Positions 28,463-35,396 of a stretch of DNA of 35,396 nt are shown piece after piece. Numbering within the stretch: the first letter of the stretch is position 1; each line of letters opens with the position of its first letter. The notes under the pieces were generated by a model that saw only the letters and a list, made by a program, of their open reading frames with translations, was not told the origin of the DNA and made no database searches. This DNA comes from Rhizobium sp. Q54 (GTDB lineage Bacteria > Pseudomonadota > Alphaproteobacteria > ATCC43930 > CGMCC-115725): the NCBI GenBank assembly GCA_945861155.1, contig CAMATN010000043.1, forward strand, positions 1 to 35,396. The letters run 5' to 3'. The translations under genes were made by a program, and so were the position numbers.

Positions 28463-28546
28463 CGTCATGGCCGGGCTTGACCCGGCCATCCACGCCGTCC
28501 GGCGCTGAAAGCCCCGTGGATGCCCGGGTCAAGCCCGGGCATGACG
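28463..28546. repeat. Intergenic double-hairpin repeat, family C (between nuoL and nuoM)
   Basis: The 32-nt arms at 28463-28494 and 28515-28546 are inverted copies separated by 20 nt. They differ at two places: the left arm has GGCCGGG...CCCGGCC and the right arm (inverted) has GCCCGGG...CCCGGGC. Each change is matched by its partner within the same arm, so each arm keeps a perfect hairpin. The loop sequence is CTTGA or TCAAG. Confidence 0.85.
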
Positions 28547-28574
28547 AAAAAAATTGGACCGGGGGACGGCCGGC

Positions 28575-30134
28575 GTGACCCACTGGCCGCTGCTCTCGCT
28601 CGTCACTTTTCTGCCGCTGGTCGGCGTCGCGTTCATCATGACCGCGCGCGGCGACGAGGCGGTCGTTGCCCGCAACGCGCGCAACATCGCGCTGTCGACC
28701 TCGGTGATCGTCTTCCTGCTGTCGATCCTCCTGTGGGTCGGGTTCGACACGACCACCGCGGCGTTTCAGTTTGTCGAGCGGGCGCGCTGGATCACGATCG
28801 GCGGTTTTGCGATCAACTACCACATGGGCATCGACGGCATTTCGCTGTTCTTCGTGCTGCTGTCGACCTTGTTGACCGTGTTGTGCATCGCCGCCAGCTG
28901 GAACACCGTGCACAGCCAGGTCCGGGAATACATGATTTCCTTCCTCGTCCTCGAGACGATGATGGTCGGCATCTTCTGCGCCCTCGACTTCGTGCTGTTC
29001 TATGTGTTCTTCGAGGGCGTGCTGGTCCCGATGTTCCTGATCATCGGGATATGGGGCGGCGCGCGGCGGATCTACGCCGCGTTCAAGTTCTTTCTATACA
29101 CGCTGCTGGGCTCGGTGCTGTCGCTGCTGGCCATTCTCGCGGTCTATTTCCAGACCGGCAGCACCGATATCGAAGTGGCGCTGAACCATGCCTTCCCGCC
29201 CGATATGCAGAAATGGCTGTTTCTCGCCTTCTTCGCCTCGTTCGCGGTCAAGGTGCCGATGTGGCCGGTGCATACTTGGCTGCCCGACGCGCATGTCGAG
29301 GCGCCGACCGCCGGCTCGGTCATCCTCGCCGGGGTATTGTTGAAGATGGGCGGCTACGGGTTCGTGCGTTTTTCGCTGCCGATGTTTCCGCTCGCCTCGG
29401 ATTATTTCACGCCGCTGATGTTCGCGCTGTCGGCGATCGCGGTGATCTACACCTCGTTCGTGGCGCTCGCGCAGACCGATATGAAAAAGCTGATCGCCTA
29501 TTCGTCGATCGCCCATATGGGTTTTGTGACGATGGGCATCTTCGCCGCGAACAGCGAGGCGGTGCAGGGCGCGGTCATCCAGATGCTGAGCCACGGCCTC
29601 GTTTCGGCCGCGCTGTTCCTGGTCGTCGGCGTGGTCTATGACCGGCTGCACACGCGCGACATCGACCGCTATGGCGGGCTCGCCGAGCGCATGCCGGCTT
29701 ATGCCTTTGTGTTCATGGTGTTCATGCTGGCCTCGGTCGGGCTGCCCGGCACCAGCGGCTTTGTCGGCGAGTTCCTGATCCTCGTCGGCACCTTCCGGGT
29801 CAGCACGCTTGAGTGTTTTCTCGCAGCGACGGCGCTGGTCCTCGGCGCGATGTACATGCTCTATCTGTATCGTCGGGTCATTTTCGGGACGATCACCCGC
29901 GACGATCTGCGCGACATCGTCGATCTGACCCCACGCGAGAAGGCGATCTTCGCGCCGCTTTTGGTGCTGGTGGTGTGGATGGGGATCTACCCGAACTCGT
30001 TCCTGGCGCCGATCCGCGTTTCGGTCGACAATCTCGTCGAGCGGGTCGACGCGGCACAGAAATCCGCGGCGCGAGCGAGCGTCATCGAAATTGTCGTCCC
30101 GGCGCAGGCCGCGACGACAACCAAGAACCAATAA
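28575..30134 (+). CDS. nuoM: NADH-quinone oxidoreductase subunit M
   Basis: The 519-residue antiporter-like membrane subunit has about 14 helices. Motifs include [20 protein letters not shown] with the helix-5 glutamate, [20 protein letters not shown] with the helix-7 lysine, and [23 protein letters not shown] 28575 is selected because GGGGGACGG lies just upstream and it gives the normal N-terminus; a TTG at 28554 would reach back to the repeat. nuoN starts 7 nt after its stop. The C-terminal 25 residues are a variable Ala/Val-rich tail. Confidence 0.96.
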   Translation: MTHWPLLSLVTFLPLVGVAFIMTARGDEAVVARNARNIALSTSVIVFLLSILLWVGFDTTTAAFQFVERARWITIGGFAINYHMGIDGISLFFVLLSTLLTVLCIAASWNTVHSQVREYMISFLVLETMMVGIFCALDFVLFYVFFEGVLVPMFLIIGIWGGARRIYAAFKFFLYTLLGSVLSLLAILAVYFQTGSTDIEVALNHAFPPDMQKWLFLAFFASFAVKVPMWPVHTWLPDAHVEAPTAGSVILAGVLLKMGGYGFVRFSLPMFPLASDYFTPLMFALSAIAVIYTSFVALAQTDMKKLIAYSSIAHMGFVTMGIFAANSEAVQGAVIQMLSHGLVSAALFLVVGVVYDRLHTRDIDRYGGLAERMPAYAFVFMVFMLASVGLPGTSGFVGEFLILVGTFRVSTLECFLAATALVLGAMYMLYLYRRVIFGTITRDDLRDIVDLTPREKAIFAPLLVLVVWMGIYPNSFLAPIRVSVDNLVERVDAAQKSAARASVIEIVVPAQAATTTKNQ

Positions 30135-30141
30135 ACATCCG

Positions 30142-31593
30142 ATGCCCCTCCTGCCCGCTCCCGATCTCTCCCCGGCGCTCCCGGAAATCGCACTGGTCTG
30201 CGCGGCGATGGCGCTGTTGTTGGTCGGGGTGTTCCGCGGTGATGGGTCGGCCCGGCTGGTCTCGTGGCTGTCGGTCGCCGTGTTGGTCGCGGTCCTTGTC
30301 TTGTGCGGGCTGGTCGGGATCGAGCGGCGGGTCGGATTCTACGGCATGTTCGTCACCGACGCCTATGCCGTCTTTATGAAGGCGCTCGTGCTGATCGGCT
30401 CGGCGGTCAGCATCATCCTGGCATTGCGCTTCAACGAAGAGCACCGCATCGCGCGCTTCGAATTCCCGGTCCTGATACTGCTCGCGACCACCGGGATGAT
30501 GGTGATGGTCTCGGCCAACGATTTGATCACGCTCTATCTCGGCCTCGAATTGCAGAGCCTGGCGCTCTACGTCGTCGCCAGCTTCGACCGCGATTCGGTG
30601 CGCTCGACCGAGGCCGGGCTCAAGTATTTTGTCCTCGGCGCGCTGGCCTCGGGCATGCTGCTTTACGGCGCCTCGCTGATCTACGGGTTCGCCGGGACGA
30701 CCGAATTTACCGAACTCGCCAAGCTGTTCGGCCAGCCCACCAGGCCCTCGACCGGCCTCATCATCGGCATCGTTTTCGTCGCGGTCGGGCTCGCCTTCAA
30801 ATGCTCGGCGGTGCCGTTTCACATGTGGACCCCCGATGTCTACGAGGGGGCGCCGACCCCGGTGACCGCGTTCTTCTCGGTCGCGCCGAAGATCGCCGCG
30901 GTCGCGCTGTTCGTCCGCTTCCTGATCGAGCCGTTCGGCGGGCTCGTCGTCGAATGGCGGCAGGTCATCGTGTTCCTGTCGGTGGCCTCGATGGTCCTCG
31001 GCTCGGTCGCCGCGATCGCGCAGACCAACATCAAGCGGCTGATGGCCTACAGCTCGATCGGCCATGTCGGTTACGCGCTGATCGGACTGGCCGCCGCGAG
31101 CCCGAGCGGGGTGCGCGGGGTGCTCATCTACATGGCGATCTACCTGTTGATGAATCTGGGCACCTGGGCCGTTATTCTGTGCATGCGCCGCCAGGGGCAG
31201 ATGCTCGAAGGCATCGCCGACCTCTCCGGGCTCGGCCGCACCCAGCCGGGGCTGGCGCTGGCGCTCGGCATCTTCATGTTCGCCCTGGCCGGCATCCCGC
31301 CGACCGCCGGGTTTTTCGGCAAGCTCTACATCTTTCTCGCCGCGATCGACGCCGGTCTGGTCGGGCTCGCGGTGATCGGCGTCGTCGCCAGCGTCATCGG
31401 CGCGTTTTATTATCTGCGCATCGTCAAGGTGATGTATTTCGACGAGCCGCTCGCCAGCTTCGACCGGCCGCTCGCCCCCGAACTCAAGGGCGTGCTCCTG
31501 GTCAGCGCGTTGCTGACGATGCTGTTCATCCTGTGGCCCGATCCGATCGTCGGCGGCGCCGAATTGGCGGCAGCCTCGCTGTTCGCGCGATGA
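30142..31593 (+). CDS. nuoN: NADH-quinone oxidoreductase subunit N
   Basis: The 483-residue antiporter-like subunit lies next to NuoK in the membrane arm. It has the expected motifs: [20 protein letters not shown] with the helix-5 glutamate, [20 protein letters not shown] with the helix-7 lysine, and [23 protein letters not shown] 30142 is preferred over an open upstream start at 30091 inside nuoM. Its TGA overlaps the ATG of birA (ATGA), which ties the complex I genes to the following metabolic genes. Confidence 0.97.
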   Translation: MPLLPAPDLSPALPEIALVCAAMALLLVGVFRGDGSARLVSWLSVAVLVAVLVLCGLVGIERRVGFYGMFVTDAYAVFMKALVLIGSAVSIILALRFNEEHRIARFEFPVLILLATTGMMVMVSANDLITLYLGLELQSLALYVVASFDRDSVRSTEAGLKYFVLGALASGMLLYGASLIYGFAGTTEFTELAKLFGQPTRPSTGLIIGIVFVAVGLAFKCSAVPFHMWTPDVYEGAPTPVTAFFSVAPKIAAVALFVRFLIEPFGGLVVEWRQVIVFLSVASMVLGSVAAIAQTNIKRLMAYSSIGHVGYALIGLAAASPSGVRGVLIYMAIYLLMNLGTWAVILCMRRQGQMLEGIADLSGLGRTQPGLALALGIFMFALAGIPPTAGFFGKLYIFLAAIDAGLVGLAVIGVVASVIGAFYYLRIVKVMYFDEPLASFDRPLAPELKGVLLVSALLTMLFILWPDPIVGGAELAAASLFAR

Positions 31594-32360
31594 CGGCACC
31601 GGCGCTGCCCGAGGGCTTCCGGCTCATTCATTTCGACCGGGTCGGCAGCACCAATGACGAGGCAAAGAGCCTCGCCCGCGCCGGCGCCGCCGAAGGCACG
31701 CTGGTATGGGCCGACGAGCAGACCGCCGGACGCGGCCGCCGCGGCCGCGCCTGGCAGTCGCCGCCGGGCAATCTTTATATGTCGCTGGTTATGCGGCCCG
31801 AGGGCGCGCCGGCGCGCGCCGCGCAGCTCGGGTTCGTCGCGGCATTGGGTCTTGGCGACGCCCTGGCGGAGTTGACTGGCCAAGGGCTGACCGGACCGGC
31901 GCTGCAGCTGCGCTACAAATGGCCGAACGACCTGATCGCGGGCGGCCGCAAGCTCGCCGGCATCCTGCTCGAATCGGAGACGACCGCGAGCGGCGGCGTC
32001 GATTTCGTCGTGATCGGAGCCGGGGTCAATCTCGTTTCCCGGCCCACCGATGTCGAATTCCCCGCCACCTCGCTGGCCGAAGAGGGGTTTGCCGGCGTGA
32101 CCCCACCGCTGCTGCTCGAAGCGTTCGCCCGGCATTTCGAGCCCTGGACAAGGCGGTGGCGCGCGGACGGCTTTGCCCCGGTGCGCACCGCCTGGCTGGC
32201 GCGGGCCAGCGGCGTCGGCGAAGCGGTCCGCGTGCGGCTTGAGCACGATATCCTGCTCGGCCGTTTTTCCGACCTCGACGATGACGGCGCCCTGTTGCTC
32301 GACGCCGCTGACGGACGCCGGCGCATTGCCGCGGGCGAAGTCTTTCCGGGGCTCGGCTGA
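31590..32360 (+). CDS. birA: Biotin-[acetyl-CoA-carboxylase] ligase (BirA catalytic domain only)
   Basis: The 256-residue enzyme activates biotin to biotinyl-AMP and attaches it to biotin carboxyl carrier domains. S20-T21-N22 (GSTNDEA) and [15 protein letters not shown] at 41-55 are the biotin/AMP site, and KWPND at 110-114 plus [10 protein letters not shown] contains the catalytic lysine K110. There is no N-terminal helix-turn-helix, so it is a monofunctional ligase and not a repressor. The start ATG overlaps the nuoN stop by 4 nt. Placement after nuoN is a known alphaproteobacterial arrangement. Confidence 0.95.
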   Translation: MTAPALPEGFRLIHFDRVGSTNDEAKSLARAGAAEGTLVWADEQTAGRGRRGRAWQSPPGNLYMSLVMRPEGAPARAAQLGFVAALGLGDALAELTGQGLTGPALQLRYKWPNDLIAGGRKLAGILLESETTASGGVDFVVIGAGVNLVSRPTDVEFPATSLAEEGFAGVTPPLLLEAFARHFEPWTRRWRADGFAPVRTAWLARASGVGEAVRVRLEHDILLGRFSDLDDDGALLLDAADGRRRIAAGEVFPGLG

Positions 32361-32371
32361 GGAGAACGCCG

Positions 32372-33145
32372 ATGCTGCTCGCGATCGATTCGGGTAACAC
32401 CAACGCCGTCTTCGCGGTCTATGACGGCGACGCGCTGCGCGCCTCGTGGCGGGTGTCGACCAATGCGCGGCGCACCGCCGACGAGTATGTGATCTGGCTG
32501 ACCCAGCTGATGAATTTGGCGGGGCTCGGGCAGAGCGACATCGACGCGAGCATCATCTCCAATGTCGTGCCGGAAGCGGATTTCAACCTGGTCCAGCTGT
32601 GCCAGCGTTATTTCAATACCGAGCCCCTGGTGATCGGCCGGCCGGAATGCCGGCTGCCGATCCGCATCGACATCGACCGCCCGGAGGAAGCCGGCGCCGA
32701 CCGCATCGCGGACGCCGTTGCCGCGCAGGATCGCCACGCGCTGCCGCTGATCGTCGTCGATTTCGGCACCGCCACGACCTTCGACGTCGTCGACAAATCA
32801 GGCAATTACTGCGGCGGGGTCATCGCTCCGGGGATCAACCTGTCGCTGCACGCGTTGGAAATGGCGGCGGCGCGATTGCCGCGCATCTCGATCGAGCGCC
32901 CGCCGAACGTGGTCGGGCGCAGCACCGTTTCGGCGATGCAATCGGGCGTATTCTGGGGCTATATCGGATTGATCGAGGGCATTGTGGGGCGCATCCGCGC
33001 CGAGCGCGGCGAGGCTATGGGCGTCGTCGGCACCGGCGGCCTCGCGCCGCTGTTCGCCGGCGCGACCGACGCGATCGACACGGTCGATCCCGACCTGACC
33101 TTGTGGGGGCTTCGCCTGATCTATCGCTGCAACAGCAACCGATGA
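32372..33145 (+). CDS. coaX: Type III pantothenate kinase
   Basis: The 257-residue enzyme catalyses the first step of coenzyme A synthesis and is of the CoaX type (ASKHA fold, not feedback-inhibited by CoA). Visible motifs are IDSGNTN at 5-11 (phosphate 1 loop), [14 protein letters not shown] (pantothenate/phosphate region), [13 protein letters not shown] (phosphate 2) and GGVIAPG. The C-terminal [12 protein letters not shown] is the adenosine motif. ATG 32372 follows GGAGA. It lies 11 nt after birA and overlaps rnj by 4 nt. Confidence 0.96.
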   Translation: MLLAIDSGNTNAVFAVYDGDALRASWRVSTNARRTADEYVIWLTQLMNLAGLGQSDIDASIISNVVPEADFNLVQLCQRYFNTEPLVIGRPECRLPIRIDIDRPEEAGADRIADAVAAQDRHALPLIVVDFGTATTFDVVDKSGNYCGGVIAPGINLSLHALEMAAARLPRISIERPPNVVGRSTVSAMQSGVFWGYIGLIEGIVGRIRAERGEAMGVVGTGGLAPLFAGATDAIDTVDPDLTLWGLRLIYRCNSNR

Positions 33146-34851
33146 GCCGCTCCCCGGCGCGCCCAGTGGCGATGCAAAAGGCGATTCCAGCGGAGATTTC
33201 CGAGCACGATCCCGACGCGCTGTATTTCCTGCCGCTCGGCGGGTCGGGCGAAATCGGGATGAACCTCAACCTCTACGGCTATCGCGGCCAGTGGCTGATC
33301 GTCGATTGCGGAGTCACCTTCGGCGAGGAGGAGCACCAGCCCGGGGTCGACGTGATCATGGCCGACCCGTCTTTTATCGTCGAACGGCGCGACCAGCTGC
33401 TCGGCATCGTCGCGACCCACGCGCATGAAGACCACATCGGCGCGATCCCCTATCTGTGGCCGCAGCTGCAATGCCCGGTCTGGGCGACGCCGTTCACCGC
33501 CTCGCTGTTGCGCGCCAAGCTGGTCGAGGCGCAGCTTGCCAACAAGGTCACGATCCACACCGTGCCGCTATCCGGCCGCTTCACGATCGGGCCGTTCGAC
33601 CTCGAACTGGTCACCCTGACCCATTCGATCCCCGAGCCGAACGCGGTGGTGATCCGCACCTCGGCCGGAACGGTGCTGCATACCGGCGACTGGAAGCTCG
33701 ATCCCGATCCGCTGATCGGCGCGCCGACCGACGAGGCGCGGCTGCGCGAGATCGGCGACGAGGGGGTGCTGGCGATCGTCTGCGATTCGACCAACGCGCT
33801 GCGCGAAGGCACCTCAGGGTCCGAGGGCGAGCTGCGGCACTCGCTGACCGAGCTGATCGGGCAATATGACGGACGGGTCGCGGTCGCCTGCTTTGCCTCG
33901 AACGTCGCCCGCCTCGCGACGATCGCCCATGCCGCGCGCGCCAACGACCGCGACGTGGCCCTCGTCGGGCGCTCGCTGTGGCGTATCGACAAGGCGGCGC
34001 GCGAGAACGGCTATCTGGCCGAGTTGCCGCGCTTTCTGACCGAGGACGAGGCCGGCTACGTCCCGCGCGACAAGATCCTGCTGGTCTGCACCGGCAGCCA
34101 GGGCGAGCCGCGCGCGGCGCTGGCCCGCATCGCCCGCGAGGACCATCCGAACATCGCGCTGGAACAGGGCGATGTCGTGATCTTTTCGTCGCGCATCATA
34201 CCTGGCAACGAAAAATCGATCGGCCGGCTGCACAACGCGCTGCTGCGGCTGCGCGTCGGCGTGGTGACCGCCGAGGATCATTTCGTGCACGTCTCGGGCC
34301 ATCCGGCGCGCGACGAACTCGTAGCGATGTACCAGATGGTCCGGCCGCAGATCGCGATCCCGGTGCATGGCGAGGCGCGCCACCTGATTGGCCATGCCGA
34401 GCTCGCGCGGCAATGCCAGGTCGCGCAGGCGGTGGTGGTCGAGAACGGCGACATGGTCCGGCTCCACCGCGACGGCGCCGCGATCGTCGGCGAATTCCCG
34501 GCCGGGCGCATCGCCAGCGACGGCAAGAGCCTCCTACCGATCGGCGGCGCGGTTTTGCAGCAGCGCCGGCGCCTCGGCAATGACGGCACCGTCTTCACCT
34601 CGCTCGTCGTCGACCGCAAGGGACACCTGGCCGCACCGCCGCAGATCACCCTGATAGGGCTGGCCGAATCGACCGCCGAACCGGTAACGGCGTTGCGCGA
34701 GGCGTTGACCCAGGCGTTCGAGGCGCTGCCGGCGCCGCTCCGGCGCGACGACAACGCGCTGCGCGACGCGGCGCGCCGGGTGGTGCGGCGGGGCCTCAAC
34801 GAGCGTTTTGGCAAGCGCTCGCTGATCGAGATACAACTCGTGCGGTTGTAG
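33142..34851 (+). CDS. rnj: Ribonuclease J
   Basis: The 569-residue metallo-beta-lactamase/beta-CASP ribonuclease has the motif T92-H93-A-H95-E-D97-H98 (THAHEDHIG), further metal ligands H161 and H180 with D183 (HTGDWKLD), and a beta-CASP domain (about 220-370). The [20 protein letters not shown] region holds the RNA-end site. RNase J has 5'-exonuclease and endonuclease activities and takes part in rRNA and mRNA processing; alphaproteobacteria often carry it together with RNase E. ATG 33142 overlaps the coaX stop by 4 nt. The N-terminal 20 residues are variable. Confidence 0.95.
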   Translation: MSRSPARPVAMQKAIPAEISEHDPDALYFLPLGGSGEIGMNLNLYGYRGQWLIVDCGVTFGEEEHQPGVDVIMADPSFIVERRDQLLGIVATHAHEDHIGAIPYLWPQLQCPVWATPFTASLLRAKLVEAQLANKVTIHTVPLSGRFTIGPFDLELVTLTHSIPEPNAVVIRTSAGTVLHTGDWKLDPDPLIGAPTDEARLREIGDEGVLAIVCDSTNALREGTSGSEGELRHSLTELIGQYDGRVAVACFASNVARLATIAHAARANDRDVALVGRSLWRIDKAARENGYLAELPRFLTEDEAGYVPRDKILLVCTGSQGEPRAALARIAREDHPNIALEQGDVVIFSSRIIPGNEKSIGRLHNALLRLRVGVVTAEDHFVHVSGHPARDELVAMYQMVRPQIAIPVHGEARHLIGHAELARQCQVAQAVVVENGDMVRLHRDGAAIVGEFPAGRIASDGKSLLPIGGAVLQQRRRLGNDGTVFTSLVVDRKGHLAAPPQITLIGLAESTAEPVTALREALTQAFEALPAPLRRDDNALRDAARRVVRRGLNERFGKRSLIEIQLVRL

Positions 34852-34854
34852 GGC

Positions 34855-35259
34855 ATGATCGGCCGGCTCAATCATGTCGCGATCGTCGTGCCGGACCTGA
34901 ATGCCGCCGCTTCACTCTATCGCGACACGCTCGGCGCCCGCGTATCGCTTCCACATCCGCTGCCGGCGCATGGCGTCACGGTGGTCTTTGTCGAATTGCC
35001 CAACAGCAAGATCGAGCTTTTGGAGCCGCTCGGGCCGCGATCGCCGGTGCGCGGATTTCTCGACGACAACCCGCACGGCGGCATGCACCACGTCTGCTAC
35101 GAGGTCGACGACATCATCGCGGCGCGCGACTGGCTGCGCCACTCCGGCGCCCGCGTGCTCGGCGACGGCGAGCCGAAGATCGGGGCGCACGACAAGCCGG
35201 TGCTGTTCCTCCACCCGAAGGATTTCTGCGGCACGCTGATCGAACTGGAACAAGCGTGA
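34855..35259 (+). CDS. mce: Methylmalonyl-CoA epimerase (VOC fold)
   Basis: The 134-residue VOC-fold protein has the epimerase pattern LNHVAIVVPDLNAAASLYRD with metal ligand H7, ELPNSKIELLEPLG with the central glutamates at 54 and 57, GGMHHVCYEVDDI at 75-87 with H78/H79, and FCGTLIELEQ with terminal E130. It converts (2S)- to (2R)-methylmalonyl-CoA, linking propionyl-CoA to succinyl-CoA. The ATG is 3 nt after the rnj stop. It is the last gene of the long operon in the window; mutase and carboxylase genes are not here. Confidence 0.9.
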   Translation: MIGRLNHVAIVVPDLNAAASLYRDTLGARVSLPHPLPAHGVTVVFVELPNSKIELLEPLGPRSPVRGFLDDNPHGGMHHVCYEVDDIIAARDWLRHSGARVLGDGEPKIGAHDKPVLFLHPKDFCGTLIELEQA

Positions 35260-35301
35260 GAGGATGCCTCTCGACGACTGTTCGGATCACTCCAATAAAT
35301 T

Positions 35302-35396
35302 GTCATTCCGGGGCGCGCCGCAGGCGTGAACCCGGAATCCATAAACACAGGCCTCTGGAATATGGATTCCGGGTTCGCCGCTACACGGCGCCCCGG
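35302..35396. repeat. Intergenic double-hairpin repeat, family E, cut by the window end
   Basis: The left arm 35302-35342 and right arm 35362-35396 are inverted copies of a sequence bounded by ATTCCGGG and CCCGGAAT. Each arm again has an internal hairpin: CGCC-GCA-GGCG on the left and CGCCG-CTACA-CGGCG on the right. The right arm runs off the window, and a GTCAAT-like end complementary to the left end is expected just outside. It follows the last gene of the nuo-mce operon. Confidence 0.75.

Noticed and set aside
26141-31599. Long minus-strand open frames (about 345-505 residues) opposite nuoK to nuoN
   Set aside because: Their composition is extremely Asp/His/Arg/Glu-rich, as expected from the reverse complement of membrane-protein codons. 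No family motif or ribosome site was seen.
31590-32360. BirA as a biotin-responsive transcription repressor
   Set aside because: The protein starts directly with the catalytic domain and has no N-terminal helix-turn-helix.

Overview
The window is GC-rich (by eye roughly two-thirds G+C) and reads as a typical alphaproteobacterial chromosome segment. Three things point there: a complete 14-gene nuo operon followed by birA, coaX, RNase J and methylmalonyl-CoA epimerase; an rsmB, heparinase-like and purH neighbourhood next to a DUF1674 (SDHAF4-type) gene; and frequent GTG and TTG starts. The order is not certain; a Rhodospirillales-like or related uncultivated lineage is plausible. No prophage, insertion sequence, CRISPR array or defence cluster was seen.

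Left region (1-7140) is mixed accessory and housekeeping. It holds the end of a VOC-family gene, an enolase-superfamily (MR/MLE) enzyme, a polyproline lipoprotein, a carboxymuconolactone-decarboxylase-like protein, a lipid-kinase and metallophosphoesterase pair, an MlrC-type (M81) metallohydrolase, and two coupled small lipoproteins. A frameshifted acyltransferase-like gene leads into the next block.

Middle region (8057-16569) is mostly on the minus strand: purH, a SAM methyltransferase, a WecA/MraY-type glycan-lipid phosphotransferase, a heparinase II/III family protein and rsmB, with the DUF1674 gene divergent from rsmB. The block ends in the most notable gene of the window. It is a PrdB/GrdB-like protein whose reading frame contains an in-frame TGA forming a U-x-x-C motif, followed by a bacterial SECIS-like hairpin. 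It is best read as one 404-residue selenoprotein rather than two short genes.

Right region (16667-35259) is all on the plus strand. It starts with a tRNA-Asp(GUC) with its own putative promoter and encoded CCA, then after 23 nt runs nuoA to nuoN (respiratory complex I), then birA, coaX, rnj and mce. Many gene pairs overlap by 4-11 nt, so this looks like one long operon.

Seven intergenic elements in five sequence families share one architecture: two inverted arms, each of which is itself a hairpin. Three sit inside the nuo operon. In several of them the differences between arms are compensated inside each arm, which suggests that each arm folds separately (REPIN-like).
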